From Magnetospirillum sp. (GTDB lineage Bacteria > Pseudomonadota > Alphaproteobacteria > Rhodospirillales > Magnetospirillaceae), in contig JAIWOG010000209.1 of the NCBI GenBank assembly GCA_020217035.1, positions 1 to 10,000 on the forward strand: 10,000 nt of DNA, read 5' to 3'. Below the pieces are notes generated by a model. It was not told the DNA's origin. It saw only the letters and a list, made by a program, of their open reading frames with translations, and made no database searches. Shown piece after piece: positions 1 through 5,113 of the stretch; position 1 is the first letter of the stretch; each line of letters starts with the position of its first letter. Position numbers and translations under genes: made by a program.

Positions 1-211
1 GGAAGCTGACCAACGCCTGGACGACCTGGCCCACCGCCTGGAAATCGGCGTCGGCCAAGCGCGCGAGGCGCTGTCCGCCTACAAGCTGGAAGTGGCGAAA
101 AGCTATGCCACCACCGGGTATCTGAAAGACGTGGAACGCCGGCTGACCGAACACCTGGTCCGCATCGAGGCCAAGCTGGACTCGGTCGGCGTCAACGGAG
201 GCCGGCCATGA
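1..211 (+). CDS. Small coiled-coil phage protein, C-terminal part (5' end outside window)
   Basis: An open frame runs from base 2 to a TGA at 209-211 and gives 69 residues with no stop. The visible part is strongly charged and helical. It has heptad-like spacing of Leu/Ile/Val (RLDDLAHRLEIGV near its start, YLKDVERRLTEHL further on), so a coiled coil is likely. No membrane segment is visible in this part. The stop overlaps the ATG of the following cell wall hydrolase in an ATGA arrangement, so the two are translationally coupled and belong to one phage operon. Small coiled-coil proteins are common next to lysis genes in alphaproteobacterial prophages. A structural or lysis-accessory role is possible, but I do not recognise a named family. 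The real start lies upstream of the window. Confidence 0.75.
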   Translation, partial: EADQRLDDLAHRLEIGVGQAREALSAYKLEVAKSYATTGYLKDVERRLTEHLVRIEAKLDSVGVNGGRP

Positions 212-693
212 GCGAGCAACCGACCATCTGGCTCGAAACCCAGCCCGACCAGGAAAGCCAGACGCCGCCTGCCCCCCCGGGCTCGGCGGTGGACATCCTG
301 GCCCGCACCTTGTGGGGCGAGGCACGCGGCGAGAAAGTGCGCGGCATCGAAGCGGTGGCCGCCGTGGTGATGAACCGGGTGAAGCGGGCGCAAAATCGCG
401 GTGGCCGCTATTGGTGGGGCAATTCCATCGAGCAGGTCTGCCAAAAGCCGTGGCAATTCAGCTGCTGGAACCCCGGCGACCCCAACCGCGCCAAGATGGA
501 AAAAGTCACGGAAAACGACCGCATCTTCCGCGTCTGCCTGCGCGTCGCCCGCCGCGCCGCCGCCGGCACCCTGGACGACCCCACCGGCGGCGCCACCCAT
601 TACCACACCCAGAACGTGGCGCCGCCCTGGGCGCGGGGCCGCACGCCCTCGGCCAGCATCGGCAACCATCTGTTCTACAACGACGTGGAGTAA
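208..693 (+). CDS. SleB-type cell wall hydrolase (phage endolysin)
   Basis: The 161-residue protein matches the Hydrolase_2/SleB family, which cleaves the glycan strands of peptidoglycan. A Pro/Gln-rich tail (1-26) precedes the catalytic domain. The domain carries LWGEARGE at 35-42 (E38 is the likely catalytic acid), the AVAAVVMNRV helix at 49-58, the QFSCWNPGDPNR stretch at 83-94 and GATHYHT at 128-134. There is no signal peptide or signal-anchor, so the enzyme probably stays cytoplasmic until a holin opens the membrane. The GTA-type holin 0.8 kb downstream fits that job. The start is fixed by the 4-nt overlap with the preceding gene's stop codon. Holin and endolysin are normally adjacent in such cassettes; here an AT-richer pair of genes lies between them. 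Family assignment is confident; the lysis role is inferred from context. Confidence 0.88.
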   Translation: MSEQPTIWLETQPDQESQTPPAPPGSAVDILARTLWGEARGEKVRGIEAVAAVVMNRVKRAQNRGGRYWWGNSIEQVCQKPWQFSCWNPGDPNRAKMEKVTENDRIFRVCLRVARRAAAGTLDDPTGGATHYHTQNVAPPWARGRTPSASIGNHLFYNDVE

Positions 694-696
694 TGG

Positions 697-725
697 TTGA
701 AAACAATCTCCACTGCTATCAGAAT
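697..725 (+). promoter_or_regulatory. Candidate sigma70-type promoter of the inserted cassette
   Basis: TTGAAA (697-702, five of six matches to TTGACA) is followed after 17 nt by CAGAAT (720-725, four of six matches to TATAAT). It begins just past the endolysin stop codon and would start transcription around 732, giving a leader of about 20 nt before the TTG start at 752. The surrounding bases are clearly AT-richer than the endolysin gene. A promoter here would let the cassette be expressed independently of the late phage operon. The call is by eye only. Confidence 0.45.
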
Positions 726-740
726 GGGATAGACCCACGA

Positions 741-749
741 GGGAGGGAG
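741..749 (+). promoter_or_regulatory. Strong ribosome binding site deciding a TTG start
   Basis: A purine run, GGGAGGGAG, lies just before the TTG at 752, with its GGAGG core (742-746) five bases upstream. No ATG in that frame occurs until 39 codons further in. This supports TTG as the true start. Confidence 0.6.
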
Positions 750-751
750 CT

Positions 752-1300
752 TTGAATTTTTCATTCTGCCGCGCCACGAACGAAAATGGACTGTTCCGTA
801 GCCTGGAATGCGAGTGGCTCCAACAAATCAAGAAATATGAAACGGGGCTGGAAGAAGAATACGAGTCTCCCTACATGGAACATGCAAGGAAGATTGTTTC
901 AGAGACCCCGCCTGACCCACGTTATGGCATATTTGTTCTGACAAATGATGCCGCAACTGATGGTGAGCGACACGTAGCCATGGCGCATGTCAACCATGCA
1001 TGGCCGGGTACCTCGCATGCCACCCTTCGTATGGTCTGGATTGTGCTAGCACCACGCTTTGATTTTGAGGACGTTTCGCCTGACGTTGTTGGGGATGTCG
1101 TTGCGGCCTTCCTCTATAAAGGCATTGCTCTTTGTGAAAAAGAGATGCTATCTGAAGCTATGAAAATGCACCTGGGAAACATGGTAGACCGCCAATTTGC
1201 CCAGGGTCTGGTGTTGGGCCTTCGCCGCGACTCCCCTCTGGAAGTTGAAGTTCGCGGAAATTGGCTCCACATTGAAAACATACGCCAACGGAGCGAATGA
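752..1300 (+). CDS. Unrecognised 182-residue protein, candidate phage moron cargo
   Basis: I do not recognise this protein. It begins with TTG at 752 behind a strong GGAGG site. It looks globular and soluble, with no signal peptide or membrane segment. The order of predicted elements loosely recalls a GNAT acyltransferase: strand YGIFVL (58-63), strand pair AMAHVNHAWPG then LRMVWIVLAPRFD, a long helix from VVGDVVAAFLYKG, and a late strand PLEVEVRGNWLHI. The canonical acetyl-CoA loop is not visible, so the resemblance is weak. Composition differs from its neighbours: bases 841-960 contain 58 G/C of 120, whereas 241-300 in the endolysin contain 45 of 60. It sits alone with one small gene between endolysin and holin, with its own promoter-like sequence, which points to horizontally acquired accessory DNA. 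The reading frame is confident; the function is open. Confidence 0.72.
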   Translation: MNFSFCRATNENGLFRSLECEWLQQIKKYETGLEEEYESPYMEHARKIVSETPPDPRYGIFVLTNDAATDGERHVAMAHVNHAWPGTSHATLRMVWIVLAPRFDFEDVSPDVVGDVVAAFLYKGIALCEKEMLSEAMKMHLGNMVDRQFAQGLVLGLRRDSPLEVEVRGNWLHIENIRQRSE

Positions 1301-1301
1301 A

Positions 1302-1448
1302 ATGGATGATAAGGCCGGCCTCAAGACTGCCATCCAAAAGTCTTGCAGGGACGCTGTAAAATCTCTTGGGCGTGATTACAAGCGGCTGTCCTGGTTCTAT
1401 CGAAACACACTCGCTCATAAACCGGAACTGCATAAAGCAGCTGCCTAA
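1302..1448 (+). CDS. 48-residue basic small protein, coupled to the upstream gene
   Basis: The frame opens with ATG at 1302, two bases after the TGA (1298-1300) of the 182-residue gene, and ends with TAA at 1446-1448. A GGAG at 1290-1293, inside the end of the upstream gene, is spaced 8 nt from the ATG. Translation by reinitiation or coupling is therefore plausible. The product is basic and probably helical (AIQKSCRDAVKSL, then RDYKRLSWFYRNTLAHK), with no membrane segment. The same frame is open further upstream to 1197, but that part overlaps the preceding gene in another frame and lacks support. An intrinsic terminator begins about 10 nt after the stop, so the gene ends the cassette. No family was recognised. 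It could be a partner or regulator of the upstream protein, or a non-functional remnant. Confidence 0.5.
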   Translation: MDDKAGLKTAIQKSCRDAVKSLGRDYKRLSWFYRNTLAHKPELHKAAA

Positions 1449-1457
1449 ACCACAAAG

Positions 1458-1480
1458 CCCCGCCTTCGGCGGGGTTTTTT
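1458..1480 (+). terminator. Rho-independent terminator closing the inserted cassette
   Basis: A 7-bp GC stem (CCCCGCC at 1458-1464, GGCGGGG at 1468-1474) with a TTC loop is followed directly by six T residues (1475-1480). It lies 10 nt after the stop of the 48-residue gene. A-rich bases before the stem could extend it by pairing with the T-run, so weak activity on the other strand is possible. Confidence 0.85.
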
Positions 1481-1490
1481 GTTTCCACCA

Positions 1491-1516
1491 GCCGAGGCAT
1501 TCGCCTCGGCTTTTTT
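1491..1516 (+). terminator. Second tandem hairpin with T-run, directly upstream of the holin
   Basis: An 8-bp perfect stem (GCCGAGGC at 1491-1498, GCCTCGGC at 1503-1510) with an ATTC loop is followed by six T residues. It starts only 10 nt after the first terminator. The ribosome binding site of the holin (GGAG at 1520-1523, ATG at 1532) follows at once, leaving no room for a promoter between them. It may be a back-up terminator for the cassette, or an attenuator in the leader of a transcript that reads on into the holin. Confidence 0.75.
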
Positions 1517-1531
1517 ATTGGAGTAACCATC

Positions 1532-2023
1532 ATGATCCCAGCCCTGTTGGCCAGTATCGGCCTGCCCCTGCTGGTCAAGGCGGTGGGCGGCGCCTTGGAC
1601 GGCGTCGACCATCCCGCCGCCAAGGCCGCCGCCGGCGCCCTGACCCAGGTGGAAAAGGCGCTGAAAGCCGACGAAGTGACGCCCGAGCAAGTGGCCGAGG
1701 CCAACCGCCACCTGGAACGCATGGCCGAGTTGGACAGCGCCGAGGCCACCGCCGCCCTGGCCCAGGTCAACGAATCGCTGCGCACCGAAAGCCGGTCCGA
1801 CGACTGGTATGTGCGCCGCTGGCGCCCCACCTTCGGCTATGCGGTGGCGGTGACCTGGACCGCCACCATGGGCGCCACCGCCTGGGCCATCATCGCCGAG
1901 CCGACCCAGGCGCCGACCATCATCGCTGCCCTGGTCAACACCAGCCCCATCTGGGGCGTCGCCCTGGGTGTGCTGGGCATCGCCGTGGTCAAGCGCAGTC
2001 ACGACAAGAAGATCGGCACTTAA
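1532..2023 (+). CDS. GTA-type three-TM holin family protein
   Basis: The 163-residue protein fits the 3TM holin family found in gene transfer agents and alphaproteobacterial prophages (GTA_holin_3TM). These proteins are proposed to permeabilise the inner membrane so that the endolysin reaches peptidoglycan. A hydrophobic N-terminus (2-20) is followed by a charged helical middle (35-88). The family-like WYVRRWRP motif (92-99) comes next, then membrane segments at about 101-121 and 128-153, and a basic cytoplasmic tail ending KRSHDKKIGT. GGAG at 1520-1523 is spaced 8 nt from the ATG. Its partner endolysin lies at 208-693 on the same strand. The gene ends inside a palindrome shared with the stop codon of the convergent TPR-glycosyltransferase gene, and it appears to be the last phage-type gene before ordinary chromosomal genes. 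Confidence 0.85.
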   Translation: MIPALLASIGLPLLVKAVGGALDGVDHPAAKAAAGALTQVEKALKADEVTPEQVAEANRHLERMAELDSAEATAALAQVNESLRTESRSDDWYVRRWRPTFGYAVAVTWTATMGATAWAIIAEPTQAPTIIAALVNTSPIWGVALGVLGIAVVKRSHDKKIGT

Positions 2024-2045
2024 GCCCATCCGGCTTAGGATTTTT
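2021..2045 (+). terminator. Terminator at phage/chromosome junction, built around both stop codons
   Basis: TAAGCC (2021-2026) and GGCTTA (2032-2037) form a 6-bp stem with a CATCC loop, followed after three bases by TTTTT (2041-2045). The first arm starts with the TAA of the holin. The second arm ends with TTA, which is the TAA of the minus-strand gene. The T-run is on the + strand only, so it mainly terminates holin transcription. Confidence 0.6.
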
Positions 2046-3441
2046 CCACCTTCTTGACCTTGACCTGCTTGCGCAGACCTGCCGTCACCTGGTCGGCGGC
2101 GCGGGTCAAGGCCGTCTTGATCCGCGTCACCGGGGTGACGAAGTCGTCGGGATCGGGCTGGCGGAACAGCCGCATGGTGGGATACCAGACGCAGGTGTCG
2201 CCATGGTCGGTCCACCGCCAGTCCGAGACATAGCGCAACAGCATCCAAGTGGGCTTGCCCAGCGCCCCGGCCAGATGGGCGGCCGAGGTGTCGATGGTGA
2301 CGATGATGTCCAAAGCCTGCATCAAGGCCGCCGTGTCGGCGAAGCTGGAAATGGCCGGCGACAGGTCGCGCACCAGGGTGGCGGCGCCCAAATCCGCCAA
2401 GTCCTGGGCGCGGTCGCCCATTTGCAGGCTCCAGAACGCCAAGCGCGGGTCTTCCATCAACGGCAGTAATTGTTCCAGCGGCCAGGACCGGTCGCGCGGC
2501 ACCAATTTTCCAGCCCAGATCAGGCCGACGTTCAACACGCTGCCGGGCGGATGCCCCAAGGGCTTGGCCAGCGCCTTGGGCGGGGTCAGGTATGGCACCG
2601 GTCCCGGCAAGTTGCCGGCATCGATTCCCAGCCAATGGGCCAGACTCATGATGGGAATCCACAGGTCGTGGGGCGGCGGTTCCGCCCCCTTGGCGAACAC
2701 CTTGGCCAAACAGGGAAGGGCGGCGAACAGATCCTGCAATTCGGGCAGGCATTCCACCACCAGGGCACCACATTTTTCCGCCAGCATGGGCAGGAAACGG
2801 GCGAATTGCAAAGCATCGCCAAAGCCCTGCTCGGCCGCCACCAGCACGGTCTTGCCGCGCAGATCCTGGCCCGGCATCACCTGCGGGCTGGCAAATTCCC
2901 GCTTGGGGGTGCGGGCCAGCCGCCAGCGCGACTCGTAACCGGCCCAGCCCTGGGCGTAATGGCCCAGATACAGTTCCGACAAGGCCAGATCCCAGGCGTA
3001 GTCGCCATTGTGCGGATCGGCCGCCACCAACTGGCGCATCAGCGCCAAGGCTTCGTCATACTTGCGGGCGTCGCGCAGCAGCAAGGCCAGGTTGTACAGG
3101 AACGACGGGGTGTCGGGCTTCAACTGCACGGCGCGGCGGGCATGGATCTCGGCTTGCGCCAGTTGCCCCAGTTCCCGCAAGGCGTTGGCCAGGTTGGTAT
3201 GGGCGCCGGCATCGTCCGGGGTCAAGGCCAAGGCGCGGCGGTGACTGACCACGGCGGCCTTGACGTGGCCTTGGCGGCGCAACGCCACGCCAAGGTTGAC
3301 ATGGGCCAAGGGCATGGCCGGCGCACTGAGTGCCGCCGCCGCGAACGCCCGGGCCGCCTCGTCCACCCGGCCTTCGCCCCATGCCTTGCCGCCCTGTGCC
3401 AGCACGTCGGCGGCGCCCAGGCGTTTTTTCTCCCCGTCCAT
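2035..3441 (-). CDS. TPR-repeat glycosyltransferase (heptosyltransferase/GT9-like C-terminal domain)
   Basis: The 468-residue cytoplasmic protein has about four to five N-terminal TPR units. Repeats starting near residues 45, 79 and 113 share the N-L-A-x8-G-x2-A-A-x8-A-x4-P pattern. A GT-B glycosyltransferase domain of the type common in alphaproteobacterial surface-glycan and flagellin-modification loci follows. Its hallmarks are EQGFGDALQFARFLP at 204-218, VGLIWAGK at 305-312, TIDTSAAHLAGALGKP at 382-397 and WRWTDHG at 408-414. The TPRs probably bind the protein or glycan acceptor; donor and acceptor are unknown. The frame stays open to 3543, but ATG at 3441 is preferred because GGGGGAGG lies four bases upstream and the extra N-terminus is unlike the family. 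It ends convergently against the holin gene with only 11 nt between them. The C-terminus is very Lys-rich (KQVKVKKVEKS). Confidence 0.85.
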   Translation of the reverse strand: MDGEKKRLGAADVLAQGGKAWGEGRVDEAARAFAAAALSAPAMPLAHVNLGVALRRQGHVKAAVVSHRRALALTPDDAGAHTNLANALRELGQLAQAEIHARRAVQLKPDTPSFLYNLALLLRDARKYDEALALMRQLVAADPHNGDYAWDLALSELYLGHYAQGWAGYESRWRLARTPKREFASPQVMPGQDLRGKTVLVAAEQGFGDALQFARFLPMLAEKCGALVVECLPELQDLFAALPCLAKVFAKGAEPPPHDLWIPIMSLAHWLGIDAGNLPGPVPYLTPPKALAKPLGHPPGSVLNVGLIWAGKLVPRDRSWPLEQLLPLMEDPRLAFWSLQMGDRAQDLADLGAATLVRDLSPAISSFADTAALMQALDIIVTIDTSAAHLAGALGKPTWMLLRYVSDWRWTDHGDTCVWYPTMRLFRQPDPDDFVTPVTRIKTALTRAADQVTAGLRKQVKVKKVEKS

Positions 3442-3519
3442 GACGCCTCCCCCATGATTGGCCGCATATTTTCGCCGCGACCGCGTCCATGGACAAGACG
3501 GGATTTTTTTACCCCGCAC

Positions 3520-3563
3520 TTGACTTTTAGAATTATTATCCAAATTAGATATTCATAATATTC
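3520..3563. promoter_or_regulatory. AT-rich divergent control region with imperfect inverted repeat
   Basis: This stretch, between the divergent TPR-glycosyltransferase and the IsdG-like gene, is strikingly AT-rich compared with everything around it. It contains TTGACT (3520-3525), GAATTATTAT (3530-3539), its near-mirror ATAATATTC (3555-3563), and a direct repeat of ATATTC at 3549-3554 and 3558-3563. CATAAT (3554-3559) is a fair -10 element for the rightward gene, but no -35 element sits at ideal distance. GATAAT on the minus strand is a similar -10 candidate for the leftward gene. The repeats could be an operator; the regulator is unknown. Confidence 0.45.
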
Positions 3564-3582
3564 AGCAGCAAAGAGGCTTCCC

Positions 3583-4029
3583 ATGCTCATCCACGGTTTT
3601 CCCTCGGACGGCATCGTCACCGTCAACCGCGTCATCCTGAAGCCCGAATACGACGTCGACGACCTTCAGGAACGGGTGGCCATGCTGTGCGAGAACGTGA
3701 AGACCTATCATTCCGAAACCGGCTTCGTCGGCGGCTTCGTCTGCCTGAACGCCGGCTTCATCTCGAACGAGGGCTCGACCATCGGCCAAGCCACCGAATC
3801 GCCACTGAAGGACCGCGAGGCGTTGATCGTCACCTTCTGGAACAGCTTCGCCGACCATGAACTGTCCCACCGTTCCGAAACCTTCCAGCCGCTGTTCCAG
3901 GACGTCCTGGAACTATGCGAGAACGGTAACGAGGAAACCGGCTACCACCTGCTATGGCAAGGCAAGGCGTATGGTCCGGAAGAGGCGCGGGCCGCCAAGG
4001 CGGCCAAGGAACGATTCGCCGCCGCCTGA
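3583..4029 (+). CDS. IsdG/ABM-like dimeric alpha+beta barrel protein, function unknown
   Basis: The 148-residue cytoplasmic protein has the layout of a ferredoxin-like dimeric alpha+beta barrel, the fold of antibiotic-biosynthesis monooxygenases and IsdG-type haem-degrading enzymes. A first strand (IVTVNRVILK, 11-20) contains an Asn (N15) at the place of the catalytic Asn of IsdG. A helix (about 25-40), strand FVGGFVCLN and strand LIVTFWNS (W86, matching the IsdG Trp) follow, and then SHRSETFQPLFQDV. The axial-ligand His of IsdG falls at F105 in this hand alignment, and the protein is about 40 residues longer. Haem degradation therefore cannot be assumed. AAGAGG (3571-3576) is spaced 6 nt from the ATG. 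The gene is monocistronic, ends 19 nt from the convergent CBS gene, and has an AT-rich control region. The alignment is from memory of the family. Confidence 0.6.
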   Translation: MLIHGFPSDGIVTVNRVILKPEYDVDDLQERVAMLCENVKTYHSETGFVGGFVCLNAGFISNEGSTIGQATESPLKDREALIVTFWNSFADHELSHRSETFQPLFQDVLELCENGNEETGYHLLWQGKAYGPEEARAAKAAKERFAAA

Positions 4030-4048
4030 CGGGACCGGGCCTGTCCTT

Positions 4049-4435
4049 TCACAGGTGATGCTCGGCCTTGACCAGGTCACCGATGGACACCAAGCCGACC
4101 ACTTGCCCGTCCCGCATGACCGGCAAGTGGCGGCAATGGGTCTCGGTCATGATCGCCAACAAATGTTCCGGCTTGTCATCGCCGTGACAGGCGATCACGT
4201 CGCGGGTCATGCACTGGCGCACCGAACGGCTGACCGCCTCGGCACCGTAAAGCGCCATGGCCCGCGTCACGTCCCGTTCCGAGATGATCCCGGCCACGCC
4301 GCCGGCACCGTCATCGCAGACCAAAGCGCCGATATTGCGGTTCAGCATGATGGCGGCGGCCACTTGCAGGCTGCTATCCGCCGACACCAGATGAACTTCG
4401 TGTCCTTTGGACTTCAGGATTTCCTCGACCACCAT
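4049..4435 (-). CDS. Two-CBS-domain protein
   Basis: The 128-residue soluble protein consists almost entirely of a CBS pair (Bateman module). CBS1 spans about 10-62 and ends in GIISERDVTRAM; CBS2 spans about 76-126 with CRHLPVMRDGQVVGLVSIGDLVK. Such stand-alone proteins bind adenine nucleotides or related ligands and act as energy or redox sensors. The partner is not evident here. It is slightly shorter than many homologues, which continue with a further helix after the SIGD motif. The ATG at 4435 is the only sensible start, but the region before it (GGGGTGCGGG) is only a weak ribosome binding site. The next gene on the same strand ends 103 nt upstream. That gap shows no clear promoter or terminator, so co-transcription with the AMIN gene is uncertain. 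Confidence 0.88.
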   Translation of the reverse strand: MVVEEILKSKGHEVHLVSADSSLQVAAAIMLNRNIGALVCDDGAGGVAGIISERDVTRAMALYGAEAVSRSVRQCMTRDVIACHGDDKPEHLLAIMTETHCRHLPVMRDGQVVGLVSIGDLVKAEHHL

Positions 4436-4538
4436 ACCCGCACCCCGAACAAGATTTCAGCCATCCTTGGTTACAGCAGGTACGCGAACAGAGTTTTCGC
4501 CCCACGCAAACCTTGCGAGTCGGTCTTGTAAACGGATG

Positions 4539-5003
4539 CTAACCCTTACGCTTGGGCATGGCCGCCTTGCCGGCCAGGTCGCGGGGCGCCAGGTCCAGCA
4601 CCAAGCGGTTGCCGCGATGCTCGGCCGGATCGGGGCCCAGGGTGAACTGATGCTCGATGCGGGCCGGCGCCTTGGCATGGATGACCAAAAGTCCGCGCTT
4701 CAGCCCGCGCCGCATGAAGTCGAAGCGGGCGATCAAGCCGAACGGCTTCAGCCGGTGCCGGTTGGCCTCCCAGTCCACCGACGGGATCCCCACCAGGATG
4801 CGCATGCCGTCATCGGCCACATGGGTGTAAAAGCGCGTCAACTCGCTGACGTCCAACACCAGCCGGGTCAGGTTGGGATGTTCGCCCACTCGGGTGTCAC
4901 GGGTCTGGGTCTGCGCCGGCCGCTCGGCCGCCAGGGCGCAAGCCGGGCCGACGCACAACGCCCCGATCCCCAACGCCAACATCGTTCGCCTGAACGTGGT
5001 CAT
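4539..5003 (-). CDS. Secreted free-standing AMIN-like domain protein
   Basis: The 154-residue protein starts with a Sec-type signal peptide: a basic MTTFRR, a hydrophobic stretch at about 7-20, and a probable cleavage site after ALA at 23-25. The rest resembles the AMIN domain that precedes the catalytic part of N-acetylmuramoyl-L-alanine amidases (AmiC type). It shows RVGEHPNLTRLVLDVS at 38-53, a strand-rich middle with IPSVDW at 73-78, and GNRLVLDLAP at 131-140. AMIN domains bind peptidoglycan and target proteins to septa or secretin complexes. No amidase domain follows, since the protein ends PKRKG with TAG. It may be a periplasmic peptidoglycan-binding or recruiting factor. GTG at 5006 directly precedes ATG at 5003. 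ATG is preferred because the GGAGG site is then four bases away rather than one. Confidence 0.7.
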   Translation of the reverse strand: MTTFRRTMLALGIGALCVGPACALAAERPAQTQTRDTRVGEHPNLTRLVLDVSELTRFYTHVADDGMRILVGIPSVDWEANRHRLKPFGLIARFDFMRRGLKRGLLVIHAKAPARIEHQFTLGPDPAEHRGNRLVLDLAPRDLAGKAAMPKRKG

Positions 5004-5113
5004 CACCCCTCCGACGGGACAATCGTCAGCAATCTATCCCGAGACGCCCGGTCTGTCATGCGCCGAGGCAAACCCATCCATGCGTCCGCTCGGAAGTCGG
5101 CCTAGGGGGTGGC

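Noticed and set aside
1445..2773. 442-codon minus-strand frame across the holin and the end of the TPR-glycosyltransferase gene
   Set aside because: It crosses a terminator pair and two genes with clear family signatures in other frames, and its translation is Gly/Arg/His-rich shadow sequence.
3526..3542. Iron-response (Irr or Fur) operator upstream of the IsdG-like gene
   Set aside because: Only one half-site resembles the consensus. The second half is missing, so it is kept as a question and not annotated as an operator.
3442..3543. N-terminal extension of the TPR-glycosyltransferase up to 3543
   Set aside because: The extra 34 residues are unlike the family and reach into the AT-rich control region, whereas ATG at 3441 has a good ribosome binding site.
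4040..4055. Hairpin CCTGT/ACAGG between the IsdG-like gene and the CBS gene as a terminator
   Set aside because: The stem is only 5 bp and no T-run follows on either strand.
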